Assembly: GCF_003350295.1 (NCBI RefSeq)
Contig: NZ_QLYY01000021.1
Span: 62,001 to 126,000, forward strand
Direction of reading: 5' to 3'
DNA from: Vibrio tetraodonis
Lineage (GTDB): Bacteria; Pseudomonadota; Gammaproteobacteria; Enterobacterales; Vibrionaceae
Length of the DNA: 64,000 bases
Notes under the pieces: generated by a model
Seen by the model: only the letters and a program-made list of their open reading frames with translations
What the model was told of the DNA's origin: nothing
The model's database searches: none
Made by a program: the position numbers and the translations under genes
Part shown: positions 1 to 8,484 of the stretch, piece by piece
Numbering within the stretch: position 1 is the stretch's first letter
Layout of the letters: every line of letters starts with the position of its first letter

Positions 1-1212
1 AATTATTACTCTTGGCTGACGATTAACAACATCACTACGCTTTAATCCTGACTCGTCAAAGTTTAACCCTCGCGCATACCACTTGCTTTGCGCCATCAAA
101 AGAAGCGGAGTCGTCACCATAGATAAACTCACTACCACCAGCAAAAAGGCATTTTGTTCAGGGGCAATGAGTCCTTCTTTGCTCGCTGCGGTGAAGATAA
201 CAAAGGCAAACTCACCACCTTGGCTTAAAATCGCCGCCATTTTGCTGCGTACTTTTGGCCGCCCGCCTGACAATCTGGCCAAGAAGTAAAGAATCAATCC
301 CTTGATAACAACTAAACCAATCACCCCCCCCAATACATTAAGAGGCTCAAGAGCCAGCAAGCCCAGATTTACCGCCATGCCTACTGCGATAAAAAAAAGA
401 CCGAGTAGTAATCCTTTAAATGGTTCAATAGCAATTTCTAATTCATGACGATACTCACTTTCAGCCAGCAGCACGCCAGCAAGGAAAGTACCCAAAGCCA
501 TCGACAGGCCAAGATGCTTCATCAACAAAGCAATACCAATCACTAGTAATAATGCCGCGACTGTAAATAGCTCACGTACACCACTTAAAACCACATAGCG
601 AAATAAAGGCCGTAGCAGGAAGTGACCTCCAACCAGTAAGCCTATAACACCGCACAACATCCAAATGGCATCGGACCAGTTACCAGCGGTGTTACCCGCC
701 AAAACCGGAAGAAGGGCAAGCATTGGAATCACGGCAATATCTTGAAACAAGAGAACTGCGAAACCAGATTGGCCCGTTTCACTGCCAGCAAGCCCTTGCT
801 CTTCTATCACTTTTAGAGCTATTGCCGTGGAGGACAGAGCCAAACCCATTCCGATAACCAAACCTGTTTGCCAACTAAGACCGCAAAAATACGCCACAAC
901 ACCCAGCGCAGCTGTAGTGATGACAACTTGCGCCCCGCCCAGTCCCAAAATAGGCCCCTTCATCTGCAATAGCTTTTTGGGGTTAAGCTCTAAACCAATC
1001 AAAAACAGCAGCAGTACTACGCCAAATTCGGCAAAATGCAAAATAGCTTCAACATCACTGATTAAGCTCAACCCCCAAGGGCCAATCACTACACCAGCCA
1101 GAAGGTAGCCAAGTACAGAACCAAGCCCGAGCCGCTGGGCAAGCGGCACTGCAATGACAGCTGCGGTTAAAAAAATCACACTGCTTTGTAAGAAATCACT
1201 TTCAAGTGCCAA
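1..1212 (-). CDS. kefB: Glutathione-regulated K+/H+ antiporter KefB (3' part missing)
   Basis: KefB is an inner-membrane potassium/proton antiporter of the CPA2 family that is held shut by glutathione and opened by glutathione adducts during electrophile stress. The 404 visible residues form the hydrophobic transporter domain. They begin at a TTG codon (1212) giving LALESDFLQSS, then a typical VPLAQRLGLGSVLGYLLAG helix. The frame stays open to base 1 and ends at PRVII, just where the cytosolic NAD-binding KTN/RCK domain should begin, so that domain lies outside the window. The start overlaps the end of kefG by 11 bases, which implies translational coupling. The TTG start is inferred because no in-frame ATG lies near it. 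KefC is the alternative name, but KefG next door favours KefB. Confidence 0.9.
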   Translation of the reverse strand, partial: MALESDFLQSSVIFLTAAVIAVPLAQRLGLGSVLGYLLAGVVIGPWGLSLISDVEAILHFAEFGVVLLLFLIGLELNPKKLLQMKGPILGLGGAQVVITTAALGVVAYFCGLSWQTGLVIGMGLALSSTAIALKVIEEQGLAGSETGQSGFAVLLFQDIAVIPMLALLPVLAGNTAGNWSDAIWMLCGVIGLLVGGHFLLRPLFRYVVLSGVRELFTVAALLLVIGIALLMKHLGLSMALGTFLAGVLLAESEYRHELEIAIEPFKGLLLGLFFIAVGMAVNLGLLALEPLNVLGGVIGLVVIKGLILYFLARLSGGRPKVRSKMAAILSQGGEFAFVIFTAASKEGLIAPEQNAFLLVVVSLSMVTTPLLLMAQSKWYARGLNFDESGLKRSDVVNRQPRVII

Positions 1213-1810
1213 ACGGATCTCCTTCTACATTGAGGCTAGTCGCAAAATCTGTCGTGACATGAAGCAACCAATGGTGGTAGTTCTCCGCATGTTGATAGCG
1301 ATCCATTTCAGTGATATTTCGTGCCCAATAAAGAACTAAAGGCTCTATCCAGTGCATCTGGCACAAGGCCGCTGACAATTCAAACGGCTGGAGTATTTCT
1401 GACAAAGGATATCGGTTATAGCCTTCACTACAGAAAGCTTCCTCATTTCCCCCTGTAGTAATAATGCTGCGCCAATACTTACCTTTGAGTGCTTCTCCCT
1501 TACCATAAGCAAACCCTTTGGCTAGCACTCTATCCATCCATTCTTTGAGAAGCGCTGGGCAAGAATACATATAAAGTGGATGCTGAAATACAATCACATC
1601 ATGTTCGAGAAGAAGCCGCTGCTCGGCATCAACATCAATAAAGAAGTCAGGATAATAGGCATAGAGATCTCGTACCGTCACATGTTCTAACGACGCGATC
1701 TTTTTGATCATGACGTGATTTGCAACTGAACTGTGTGACTCTGGATGTGCATAAATCACCAGTACTTTTGCAACTTTAGGAAGTTCGTTGGTTAAATCAT
1801 TTACCGCCAT
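1202..1810 (-). CDS. kefG: KefG, ancillary quinone oxidoreductase of KefB
   Basis: KefG is the flavodoxin-fold partner needed for full activity of KefB. It binds the cytosolic face of the antiporter and resembles NAD(P)H quinone reductases of the MdaB/KefF group. The 202-residue protein shows the N-terminal strand-loop VLVIYAHPESHSS (about residues 17-29) used for FMN phosphate binding. It also has the FQHPLYMYSCPALLKEW segment and the TTGGNEEAF loop typical of the family. Its length is somewhat above the E. coli protein (about 184) because of a short N-terminal extension. It lies head-to-head with yheS across a 162-bp gap and overlaps kefB downstream. Confidence 0.92.
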   Translation of the reverse strand: MAVNDLTNELPKVAKVLVIYAHPESHSSVANHVMIKKIASLEHVTVRDLYAYYPDFFIDVDAEQRLLLEHDVIVFQHPLYMYSCPALLKEWMDRVLAKGFAYGKGEALKGKYWRSIITTGGNEEAFCSEGYNRYPLSEILQPFELSAALCQMHWIEPLVLYWARNITEMDRYQHAENYHHWLLHVTTDFATSLNVEGDPFGT

Positions 1811-1972
1811 GTTTTAAGCAGTCATCCTTCTGTTTTCAAGACATAAGAGATTTTTTATCTGTATGAGTTTGTTATACGTTGTTGTTAAGCATAACGCAAT
1901 GATCGACATTTTATCTCATTCCACCTACTATTCGACGCGATAAGAGAAATATTAAATAATAAAGCATAAACT

Positions 1973-3895
1973 ATGATTACCTTTTCTGACATCCAGCTCC
2001 TTCGTGGCGGCAAAGCTCTACTGGATAACACCTCAGCAACCATACACCCAGGCGATAAAGTCGGCCTAGTGGGTAAAAATGGCTGCGGAAAATCCACCCT
2101 ATTTGCCTTAATCAAAAATGAACTTTCTATCGATGCTGGTAACTTCAACTGCCCTTCATACTGGGAGATGGCGTGGGTTGCACAGGAAACACCGGCATTA
2201 GAGCGCCAAGCATTGGACTATGTCATTGATGGTGATCGTGAGTATCGCCGCCTTGAAGCTGAACTAAGCGCTGCAGAGCAAAAAGACAATGGCACCTTGG
2301 TTGCTGAGCTGCATGGAAAAATCGAAACCATAGGTGGTTACAGTATAAAAGCTCGCGCCGCTGAGCTGCTTGATGGTCTTGGCTTTTCCCAGCAGCAGAT
2401 GAACTGGAACCTGACTCAGTTCTCTGGTGGTTGGCGGATGCGCTTAAACCTCGCTCAAGCGCTACTTTGTCGCTCCGACTTATTGCTCCTGGATGAGCCA
2501 ACCAACCACTTAGACTTAGATGCTGTGATGTGGCTAGAGCGTTGGCTACAAAATTACCCTGGCACCCTGATCTTAATCTCTCACGACCGTGATTTTCTCG
2601 ATCCTGTGGTTGGGCGTATCATACATGTTGAAAATCAGCAGATGAACGAATACACGGGGAACTACTCATCCTTTGAAGACCAGCGCGCGCAAAAGTTGCT
2701 CCTTCAACAAGCTCAGTACCAGAAACAGCAAAAACAAATGGCGCACATGCAAAGCTATATCGACCGATTCCGATATAAAGCCTCAAAAGCTCGCCAAGCA
2801 CAAAGCCGAATTAAAGCTCTGGAGCGAATGGAAAAAGTATTACCTGCGCAGTTTGACAATCCGTTTAGCTTCGAGTTTCGCCAACCCGATGCTCTGCCAA
2901 ACCCGATTATTATGATGGACCAAGTATCGGCAGGTTATGGTGACAATCTAATTTTAGAGAAAATTCGCCTCAACCTTGTACCTGGCAGTCGTATTGGTTT
3001 GCTCGGGCGAAATGGTGCAGGTAAATCAACTCTGATTAAATTACTCTCTGGCGAGTTAAAAAGCCAAGCGGGTGAGCTGACCTACTCCCAAGGCGTCAAA
3101 ATCGGTTATTTCGCGCAGCACCAGTTGGAAACTCTACATCCAGAGGAAACACCGCTTCAGCATATGATGCAAATTGCACCAGATAAAAATGAACTGGAGC
3201 TAAGAAACTATCTAGGCAGCTTTGGCTTTCAAGGTGAAAAAGCACTAGAGAAAGTAGCGCCCTTTTCTGGCGGAGAAAAAGCACGCCTTGTTCTGGCGCT
3301 GATCGTCTGGCAAAAGCCAAACCTATTGCTACTCGATGAGCCGACTAACCACCTAGACCTTGATATGAGACAAGCGCTAACACTTGCCCTGCAAACCTTT
3401 GAAGGCGCTATGGTTATCGTTTCGCATGACCGCTATCTACTGCGAGCCACCACTGATGATCTCTACTTGGTTCACAACAAGCAAGTCGCACCTTTTGATG
3501 GCGACCTAGATCAGTACTATAAGTGGCTCACTGAACAACAAAAAGCAGAGCGCCGTGAAGCCCAACCTACACCATCTGAAAAAATCGCCACAAACAGTGC
3601 CGCCGCTAAGAAAGAGCAAAAACGCCGCGAAGCAGAGTTACGCAAACAAACCGCGCCGATTCGCAAAGCAATAGCCAAACTGGAAACTAAGATGGACAAT
3701 TTAAACTCCACACTTAGCCAAGCAGAATTACAATTGTCTGATAACTCACTGTATGAGCCAGAAAATAAAGCTAAACTTAACGGGGTGTTAGCAGCGCAAA
3801 CCCAAGCGAAAATTGAGCTTGAAGAAGTAGAATTAGAATGGATGACACACCAAGAAGAACTTGAACAAATGGAACAGGAGTTTAATCACCCATGA
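1973..3895 (+). CDS. yheS: ABC-F family ATPase YheS
   Basis: A soluble ABC-F protein with two ATPase domains and no membrane domain. ABC-F proteins act on ribosomes; YheS is one of the four E. coli ABC-F factors. The first Walker A is GLVGKNGCGKST (residues 31-42) with an FSGGW signature and LLLDEPTNHLD Walker B. The second Walker A is GLLGRNGAGKST (about 342-353) with FSGGEKARL and again LLLDEPTNHLD. The interdomain linker (about 240-300) is charged and glutamine-rich, as expected for the ABC-F P-site interaction motif. The C-terminal 110 residues are a charged coiled coil. The 640-residue length matches E. coli YheS (about 637). The next gene starts 4 bases inside the stop region, so the two are coupled. 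Confidence 0.95.
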   Translation: MITFSDIQLLRGGKALLDNTSATIHPGDKVGLVGKNGCGKSTLFALIKNELSIDAGNFNCPSYWEMAWVAQETPALERQALDYVIDGDREYRRLEAELSAAEQKDNGTLVAELHGKIETIGGYSIKARAAELLDGLGFSQQQMNWNLTQFSGGWRMRLNLAQALLCRSDLLLLDEPTNHLDLDAVMWLERWLQNYPGTLILISHDRDFLDPVVGRIIHVENQQMNEYTGNYSSFEDQRAQKLLLQQAQYQKQQKQMAHMQSYIDRFRYKASKARQAQSRIKALERMEKVLPAQFDNPFSFEFRQPDALPNPIIMMDQVSAGYGDNLILEKIRLNLVPGSRIGLLGRNGAGKSTLIKLLSGELKSQAGELTYSQGVKIGYFAQHQLETLHPEETPLQHMMQIAPDKNELELRNYLGSFGFQGEKALEKVAPFSGGEKARLVLALIVWQKPNLLLLDEPTNHLDLDMRQALTLALQTFEGAMVIVSHDRYLLRATTDDLYLVHNKQVAPFDGDLDQYYKWLTEQQKAERREAQPTPSEKIATNSAAAKKEQKRREAELRKQTAPIRKAIAKLETKMDNLNSTLSQAELQLSDNSLYEPENKAKLNGVLAAQTQAKIELEEVELEWMTHQEELEQMEQEFNHP

Positions 3896-4371
3896 ATTCC
3901 AAGCACGTATCTGTGTCCCTCACCTTAGAACGCCTGTGGCAATTTAGCTTGCAATATTATAGCGTCCGAGAAGTCAAAGATGCGTGCCTTAATTTACAAA
4001 ATCAGTTCAAAGGTAACGTTAACCTTTTGCTGCTCCTGAAGTGGCTGGACGAGCAGCAAGCAGCTTTTCTCGATGAAGACTGGCATAGAGTAGAAGAATG
4101 TCTAGGACGCTCTGAAGCCTTACTCCACAGCTACCGAGATTTACGCCGTAAGCTCAAATCACACATTTCAGAAACCTTATATCGAGAGTCACTTCAATTC
4201 GAGCTACAACTTGAAAAACAACAACAGTCTGATCTAGTTGATTGCATCAACAGTATCACGTTATTGCACAATCAAAATGAGCCTCTGACCCTTAGATACT
4301 GCCGTCAACTTGGAGGAGAGCACTTACATCAAGCTTTTGCTCAACCAATTGAAGAAGTGGTGCCCAAATAG
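3892..4371 (+). CDS. TIGR02444/DUF2390 family protein
   Basis: A 159-residue cytosolic protein of unknown function that matches the gammaproteobacterial TIGR02444 (DUF2390) family. The family pattern is visible in LTLERLWQFSLQYYSVREVKDACLNLQNQF at the N-terminus and the NLLLLLKWLDEQ segment that follows. The rest is predicted helical and charged, with no signal peptide or membrane segment. Its ATG overlaps the yheS stop by 4 bases and the next gene (yheT) begins 8 bases after its stop, so it is inside a yheS-yheT-yheU transcription unit. No catalytic motif is apparent and I propose no activity. Confidence 0.85.
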   Translation: MNSKHVSVSLTLERLWQFSLQYYSVREVKDACLNLQNQFKGNVNLLLLLKWLDEQQAAFLDEDWHRVEECLGRSEALLHSYRDLRRKLKSHISETLYRESLQFELQLEKQQQSDLVDCINSITLLHNQNEPLTLRYCRQLGGEHLHQAFAQPIEEVVPK

Positions 4372-4379
4372 GAAGTATT

Positions 4380-5357
4380 ATGACCCATTTTACTGCTGCT
4401 AGAGGTTTATCTAATCCGCACCTGCAAACATTAGCGCCGCGCTTTATCCGTAAAAAAGCGTTATTTGAGCCTATATGGCAAAGGCTAGAAACCCAGGATA
4501 ACGACTTTCTCGACCTAGCATGGAGTGAAAACTGGCACGCAGAACAAGCTCAGAAAAAGCCTGTTTTTATTCTCTTTCATGGTCTAGAAGGCTGTTTCTA
4601 TAGCCCTTATGCCAACGGCTTAATGCACGCTTTTTCCCAGCATGGCTGGCTAGCGGTAATGATGCATTTCCGTGGTTGTAGCGGCGAGCCCAACCATAAT
4701 GCTCGCAGTTATCACTCCGGTGAGATAGAAGATGCGCGTTTTTTTCTCGAACATATTGACCGCCAGTTTCCCAATCAAAGAAAGATTGCTGTTGGCATAT
4801 CGCTTGGTGGTAACATGCTGGCGAACTACCTCGCACAATACAATCAGGATCCCCTACTCGAAGCAGCCACGATTGTTTCAGCGCCACTTGATCTCTCGGC
4901 ATGCTCCACGCGTATCGAACAAGGCTTTTCAAAAATCTACAAAACCTACTTACTTTCCTCTTTAAAAAAGAGTGCGCTGCGAAAGCATCACTTAATCAAG
5001 GGAGAGTTAGATGTTTCTTATCAAAGTATCAAACGAGTGACCAAGCTATACCAATTTGACGACTTAATTACAGCACCTTTGCATGGATTTAAAGGTGCTG
5101 ATGACTATTATCAGCGCTGCTCTGCTATTCACAAACTCAAAGATATTCGTCTTCCTTTGCAGATCATACACGCGAAAGACGACCCCTTTATGACAGAGGC
5201 GGTCATCCCAAAATACGCTCTACCAAGCAATATAGACTATCGACTCTATGAGCAAGGTGGTCACGTTGGCTTTGTGACAGGAAGTGCCATAAAACCGAGA
5301 TTTTGGCTTGAAGAGACATTACCCGCTTACTATCAAAGCTTGGTACCATCTAGCTAG
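4380..5357 (+). CDS. yheT: Alpha/beta hydrolase YheT
   Basis: A 325-residue hydrolase of the YheT/ABHD1-3 family. The N-terminus RGLSNPHLQTLAPRFIRKK is the family hallmark. The oxyanion region is FHGLEG (about 62-67). The nucleophile elbow is GISLGG with serine 141. The acid is probably the aspartate in AKDDPF (about 266) and the catalytic histidine is H295 in GGHVGF, so the triad is complete. Natural substrate unknown; family members act as carboxylesterases or lipases. It follows the TIGR02444 gene by 8 bases and precedes yheU by 39, in the same order as in enterics. Confidence 0.93.
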   Translation: MTHFTAARGLSNPHLQTLAPRFIRKKALFEPIWQRLETQDNDFLDLAWSENWHAEQAQKKPVFILFHGLEGCFYSPYANGLMHAFSQHGWLAVMMHFRGCSGEPNHNARSYHSGEIEDARFFLEHIDRQFPNQRKIAVGISLGGNMLANYLAQYNQDPLLEAATIVSAPLDLSACSTRIEQGFSKIYKTYLLSSLKKSALRKHHLIKGELDVSYQSIKRVTKLYQFDDLITAPLHGFKGADDYYQRCSAIHKLKDIRLPLQIIHAKDDPFMTEAVIPKYALPSNIDYRLYEQGGHVGFVTGSAIKPRFWLEETLPAYYQSLVPSS

Positions 5358-5396
5358 CGCTTTTACTAATACCGAACATAAAAGAAAGAGGTATTT

Positions 5397-5615
5397 ATGA
5401 TCGTTCCTTGGCAAGACATTGCCCCAGACACCTTAGACAATTTAATCAAAGAGTTTGTCCTTCGAGAAGGCACAGACTACGGCGCTGTAGAAGCCTCACT
5501 GCAAAACAAGATAAATCAAATAAAACAAAAACTTGAATCTGGTGATGCTGTCATAGTTTTCTCTGAACTACATGAAAGTGTAGATATTCAACTTAAGCAT
5601 AAATTTTCCTTTTAA
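5397..5615 (+). CDS. yheU: UPF0270 protein YheU
   Basis: A 72-residue cytosolic protein of the YheU family, function unknown. The family core MIVPWQDIAPDTLDNLI at the start and the central LREGTDYG are both present, and the length equals that of E. coli YheU. A GAAAGAGG ribosome-binding site lies 5-10 bases before the ATG. Gene order yheT-yheU-prkB is conserved with enterobacteria, which supports the call. Confidence 0.9.
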   Translation: MIVPWQDIAPDTLDNLIKEFVLREGTDYGAVEASLQNKINQIKQKLESGDAVIVFSELHESVDIQLKHKFSF

Positions 5616-5697
5616 AGCACTACATACCGTACTGTCTTTGCAAAGCATGTTATAGTGAACTGCAACAGTGGACAGTTATTCATAGACAAGGGTTGTC

Positions 5698-6567
5698 ATG
5701 TCAGCAAAACATCCAGTTATCGCCGTTACTGGCTCTTCAGGTGCAGGTACTACGACCACATCTGAAGCTTTTCGTAAAATGTTCAATATGATGAAGGTCA
5801 AGCCAGCTTGGGTTGAAGGAGATAGCTTTCACCGCTTTACTCGCCCCGAAATGGATGTTGAAATTCGCAAAGCTCGCGAGCAGGGGCGGCACATCAGCTA
5901 TTTTGGACCTCAAGCCAATGACTTCCCTGCTTTAGCTGAATTTTTCCGCAAATATGGCAATGAAGGTACAGGAAAAGTTCGACGTTATCTCCATACCTTT
6001 GACGAAGCGGTTCCCTACAATCAAATGCCCGGTACTTTTACCCCTTGGCAAGAGCTACCAGAAAGCTCCGACGTGCTGTTTTATGAAGGCTTACATGGTG
6101 GTGTAGTCGACGGTGAAGTTAACGTTGCGCAGCATGTGGATTTTTTGATAGGCATGGTGCCTATCGTCAACCTTGAATGGATTCAAAAATTCGTGCGCGA
6201 CACCCGAGACAGAGGACATTCACGAGAGGCTGTGATGGACTCGATTGTTCGCTCAATGGATGATTATCTTAATTACATCACCCCGCAGTTTTCTCGCACT
6301 CATATTAACTTCCAGCGAGTACCTACCGTCGATACATCAAACCCACTAAACGCCAAAGGCATCCCAAGCCTTGATGAGAGTTTTGTTGTTATCCGCCTTC
6401 GGGGAATAAAAAATGTCGACTTCCCATACCTACTAGCAATGATAGATGGCTCATTTATGTCACGTCACAACACCATAGTTGTACCCGGTGGAAAGATGAG
6501 TTTTGCCGTCGAATTGATAGTTAGGCCAATACTTCAGCAGTTGATAGAAACGGGAAAAATTGGTTAA
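5698..6567 (+). CDS. prkB: Phosphoribulokinase-like protein PrkB
   Basis: A 289-residue P-loop kinase homologous to phosphoribulokinase. The Walker A region VTGSSGAGTTTT (residues 10-21) is clear, followed by EGDSFHR and the Walker B-like LFYEGLHGG. The organism shows no RuBisCO genes here, and the physiological substrate of this heterotrophic PrkB group is not known to me, so the name records homology only. It closes the yheT-yheU-prkB stretch and sits directly upstream of crp, as in other Vibrionaceae and enterics. Length matches the E. coli protein (289). Confidence 0.93.
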   Translation: MSAKHPVIAVTGSSGAGTTTTSEAFRKMFNMMKVKPAWVEGDSFHRFTRPEMDVEIRKAREQGRHISYFGPQANDFPALAEFFRKYGNEGTGKVRRYLHTFDEAVPYNQMPGTFTPWQELPESSDVLFYEGLHGGVVDGEVNVAQHVDFLIGMVPIVNLEWIQKFVRDTRDRGHSREAVMDSIVRSMDDYLNYITPQFSRTHINFQRVPTVDTSNPLNAKGIPSLDESFVVIRLRGIKNVDFPYLLAMIDGSFMSRHNTIVVPGGKMSFAVELIVRPILQQLIETGKIG

Positions 6568-6600
6568 GACTTACTTTGTATACAGGATTACTTTTGATTG

Positions 6601-6631
6601 CGTGATCAGTCGCACACTTTTGTGCACAAAA
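6601..6631 (+). promoter_or_regulatory. crp leader: CRP-like site and adjacent 14-bp palindrome
   Basis: CGTGATCAGTCGCACA (6601-6616) matches the CRP pattern TGTGA-N6-TCACA at 8 of 10 arm positions. It is followed at once by the perfect palindrome TTTTGTGCACAAAA (6618-6631). Both lie about 180-210 bases before the crp start, a reasonable place for autoregulation, which is established for E. coli crp. The sites are seen directly. Their function is inference. Confidence 0.45.
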
Positions 6632-6809
6632 TAGCCAAGTGAAGGCGATTAAAATCAAGAAATCAATTCAAAAAAAAGATACTATTTGAAACAGAAACAA
6701 AGATGGCTTGCAGCATTTGAAAAGTACTCTTATCCTAATAAGTCTTGATTCAAGGCTTAGCTAAAACATGGAAAGAAGCAAGCGTACCCTGCAGAGGAAG
6801 TGAGATATT

Positions 6810-7442
6810 ATGGTTCTAGGTAAACCTCAAACTGATCCAACATTAGAATGGTTCCTTTCACACTGTCATATTCATAAGTACCCATCTAAGAGCACACTGA
6901 TCCACGCTGGTGAGAAAGCGGAAACGCTTTACTACATAGTCAAAGGTTCAGTTGCGGTACTTATTAAGGACGAGGAAGGCAAGGAAATGATCCTGTCGTA
7001 CCTAAACCAAGGTGACTTTATTGGTGAGCTTGGTTTGTTCGAAGAAGACCAAGAACGCACAGCGTGGGTTCGAGCAAAATCACCTTGTGAAGTGGCAGAA
7101 ATTTCTTTCAAGAAATTCCGTCAGCTTATCCAAGTCAACCCTGATATCCTAATGCGCTTGTCGGCTCAAATGGCAAGTCGTTTGCAGGTAACCAGTCAAA
7201 AAGTCGGAGACCTTGCTTTCCTTGACGTAACTGGCCGTATCGCTCAGACACTACTAAATCTTGCGAAACAACCAGATGCCATGACGCACCCTGACGGCAT
7301 GCAAATCAAGATCACACGTCAAGAGATCGGTCAGATTGTTGGCTGTTCACGCGAAACGGTTGGCCGTATCTTGAAGATGCTTGAAGAGCAAAACCTGATT
7401 TCAGCACATGGTAAAACGATCGTAGTCTACGGCACTCGATAA
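6810..7442 (+). CDS. crp: cAMP receptor protein (CRP)
   Basis: Global cAMP-dependent transcription regulator of catabolic genes. The 210-residue length and almost every residue agree with E. coli CRP from memory. The cyclic-nucleotide-binding domain covers residues 1-130, with the cAMP phosphate-binding GELGLFEE...RTAWVRAK stretch. The C-helix dimer interface follows, then the winged-helix reader IGQIVGCSRETVGRILKML (about 165-190) with the DNA-contacting R, E and R residues intact. A GAGGAAGTGAG ribosome-binding region precedes the ATG. A strong terminator follows (7460-7492), so crp appears monocistronic with its own 240-bp upstream control region. Confidence 0.98.
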   Translation: MVLGKPQTDPTLEWFLSHCHIHKYPSKSTLIHAGEKAETLYYIVKGSVAVLIKDEEGKEMILSYLNQGDFIGELGLFEEDQERTAWVRAKSPCEVAEISFKKFRQLIQVNPDILMRLSAQMASRLQVTSQKVGDLAFLDVTGRIAQTLLNLAKQPDAMTHPDGMQIKITRQEIGQIVGCSRETVGRILKMLEEQNLISAHGKTIVVYGTR

Positions 7443-7459
7443 CCATTGTTCTATACATA

Positions 7460-7492
7460 AAGCCGAGTTCATGATTGTACTCGGCTTTTTTC
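7460..7492 (+). terminator. Intrinsic terminator of crp
   Basis: AAGCCGAGT and ACTCGGCTT form a 9-bp stem around a 10-nt loop and are followed by a run of T residues. It begins 17 bases after the crp stop. Confidence 0.9.
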
Positions 7493-7566
7493 CTATTTGT
7501 TAATTAGCCTGCTCTATCCTAACCTTAGTTTGAATTTCAACCGTAACTTTCAGGCAGGATGGACTC

Positions 7567-8433
7567 ATGATTTTAAAGCTACTTTCTTCGCTGGTATTGG
7601 CTTTTAGCCTAGTTTTTTCATCAATCTCAGTTGCCCAAACCACCATTATTCACCCTATCCCACGGGAAGGTTCTGAACTAGACCAGTACGCCATCGACCT
7701 CATCCAGTTTCTTGTGGATAAATCAGGCGAAGGGATTTTGCTCCAACCTTATAAAACACCTGTTGACTCACAATCACGTAAAGTCACTCTGCTCAAAGAA
7801 GGCAAAATTACGGTAGATTGGCTAGGCGCCGATAAAACCCTTGAACAAGAGCTACTTCCTATTCGCTACCCAGTTTTTAGAGGCCTCCTTGGTCACCGAA
7901 TTTTTATCACTAATAAAACCACTGCAGCCAAACTAGGCAGCATAAACAGCATAGAGGAATTGCGTAAACTTGGTATGATACAGGGGCAAGGCTGGGCAGA
8001 TGTAAAAGTCTTAAAATCCGGCGGATTTAAAGTGAGAGAAGTGCCTAGCTTTGATAATATCTTTCGCATTGTTGATAGCGAACGTACCGATTTATTCCCA
8101 CGAGCCGTTATCGAACCCTACAGCGAAGTTGCCCAGCGCAGTCAATTGGCTAATCTAGTGGTTGATGACAAACTGATGCTGATTTACCGCTTTCCTATGC
8201 TGCTATTTGTGAGCCCTAAGAACCCTGAGGTAGCAGCTACGCTCAAAAAAGCATTTGAAGCTTCATACCAAGATGGTTCATTTGTTGAGTTCTTTGAAAA
8301 AGCACCTCTAGTGAAAAAAACCTTTGAACAAGCGGGCATTAAAAGCAGAAAAGCCTTTAGTATAGATAATCCCCACCTAAGCGAACAAACGCGTTCGATC
8401 CCAGACCAATATTGGCTTAGCGTAACAGAATAG
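7567..8433 (+). CDS. Periplasmic substrate-binding-like protein, ligand unknown
   Basis: A 288-residue protein with a clear signal peptide (residues 1-23, ending SSISVAQ) and the overall pattern of a periplasmic binding protein of the amino-acid ABC-receptor type. Near the N-terminus is IIHPIPREGSELDQYAIDLIQFLVDKS, and a hinge-like GMIQGQGWADVKVL lies near residue 140. The late segment LIYRFPMLLFVSPKNPEVAATLKKAFE also fits this fold. No permease or ATPase gene lies beside it, so it may be an orphan receptor or a sensor partner. It has its own unit between two terminators. I cannot name the ligand. The fold assignment is inference from pattern. Confidence 0.75.
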   Translation: MILKLLSSLVLAFSLVFSSISVAQTTIIHPIPREGSELDQYAIDLIQFLVDKSGEGILLQPYKTPVDSQSRKVTLLKEGKITVDWLGADKTLEQELLPIRYPVFRGLLGHRIFITNKTTAAKLGSINSIEELRKLGMIQGQGWADVKVLKSGGFKVREVPSFDNIFRIVDSERTDLFPRAVIEPYSEVAQRSQLANLVVDDKLMLIYRFPMLLFVSPKNPEVAATLKKAFEASYQDGSFVEFFEKAPLVKKTFEQAGIKSRKAFSIDNPHLSEQTRSIPDQYWLSVTE

Positions 8434-8461
8434 AAAAAGGCGCCTTGAATGGCGCCTTTTT
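8434..8461 (+). terminator. Terminator between convergent genes
   Basis: AAAAGGCGCC and GGCGCCTTTT form a 10-bp perfect stem with a 6-nt loop, directly after the TAG of the binding-protein gene. A-run and T-run flank it, so it can also serve the minus-strand DUF1338 gene that ends at 8485. Confidence 0.9.
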
Positions 8462-8484
8462 ATTCAGAGGTCTGTGTATCCCAC

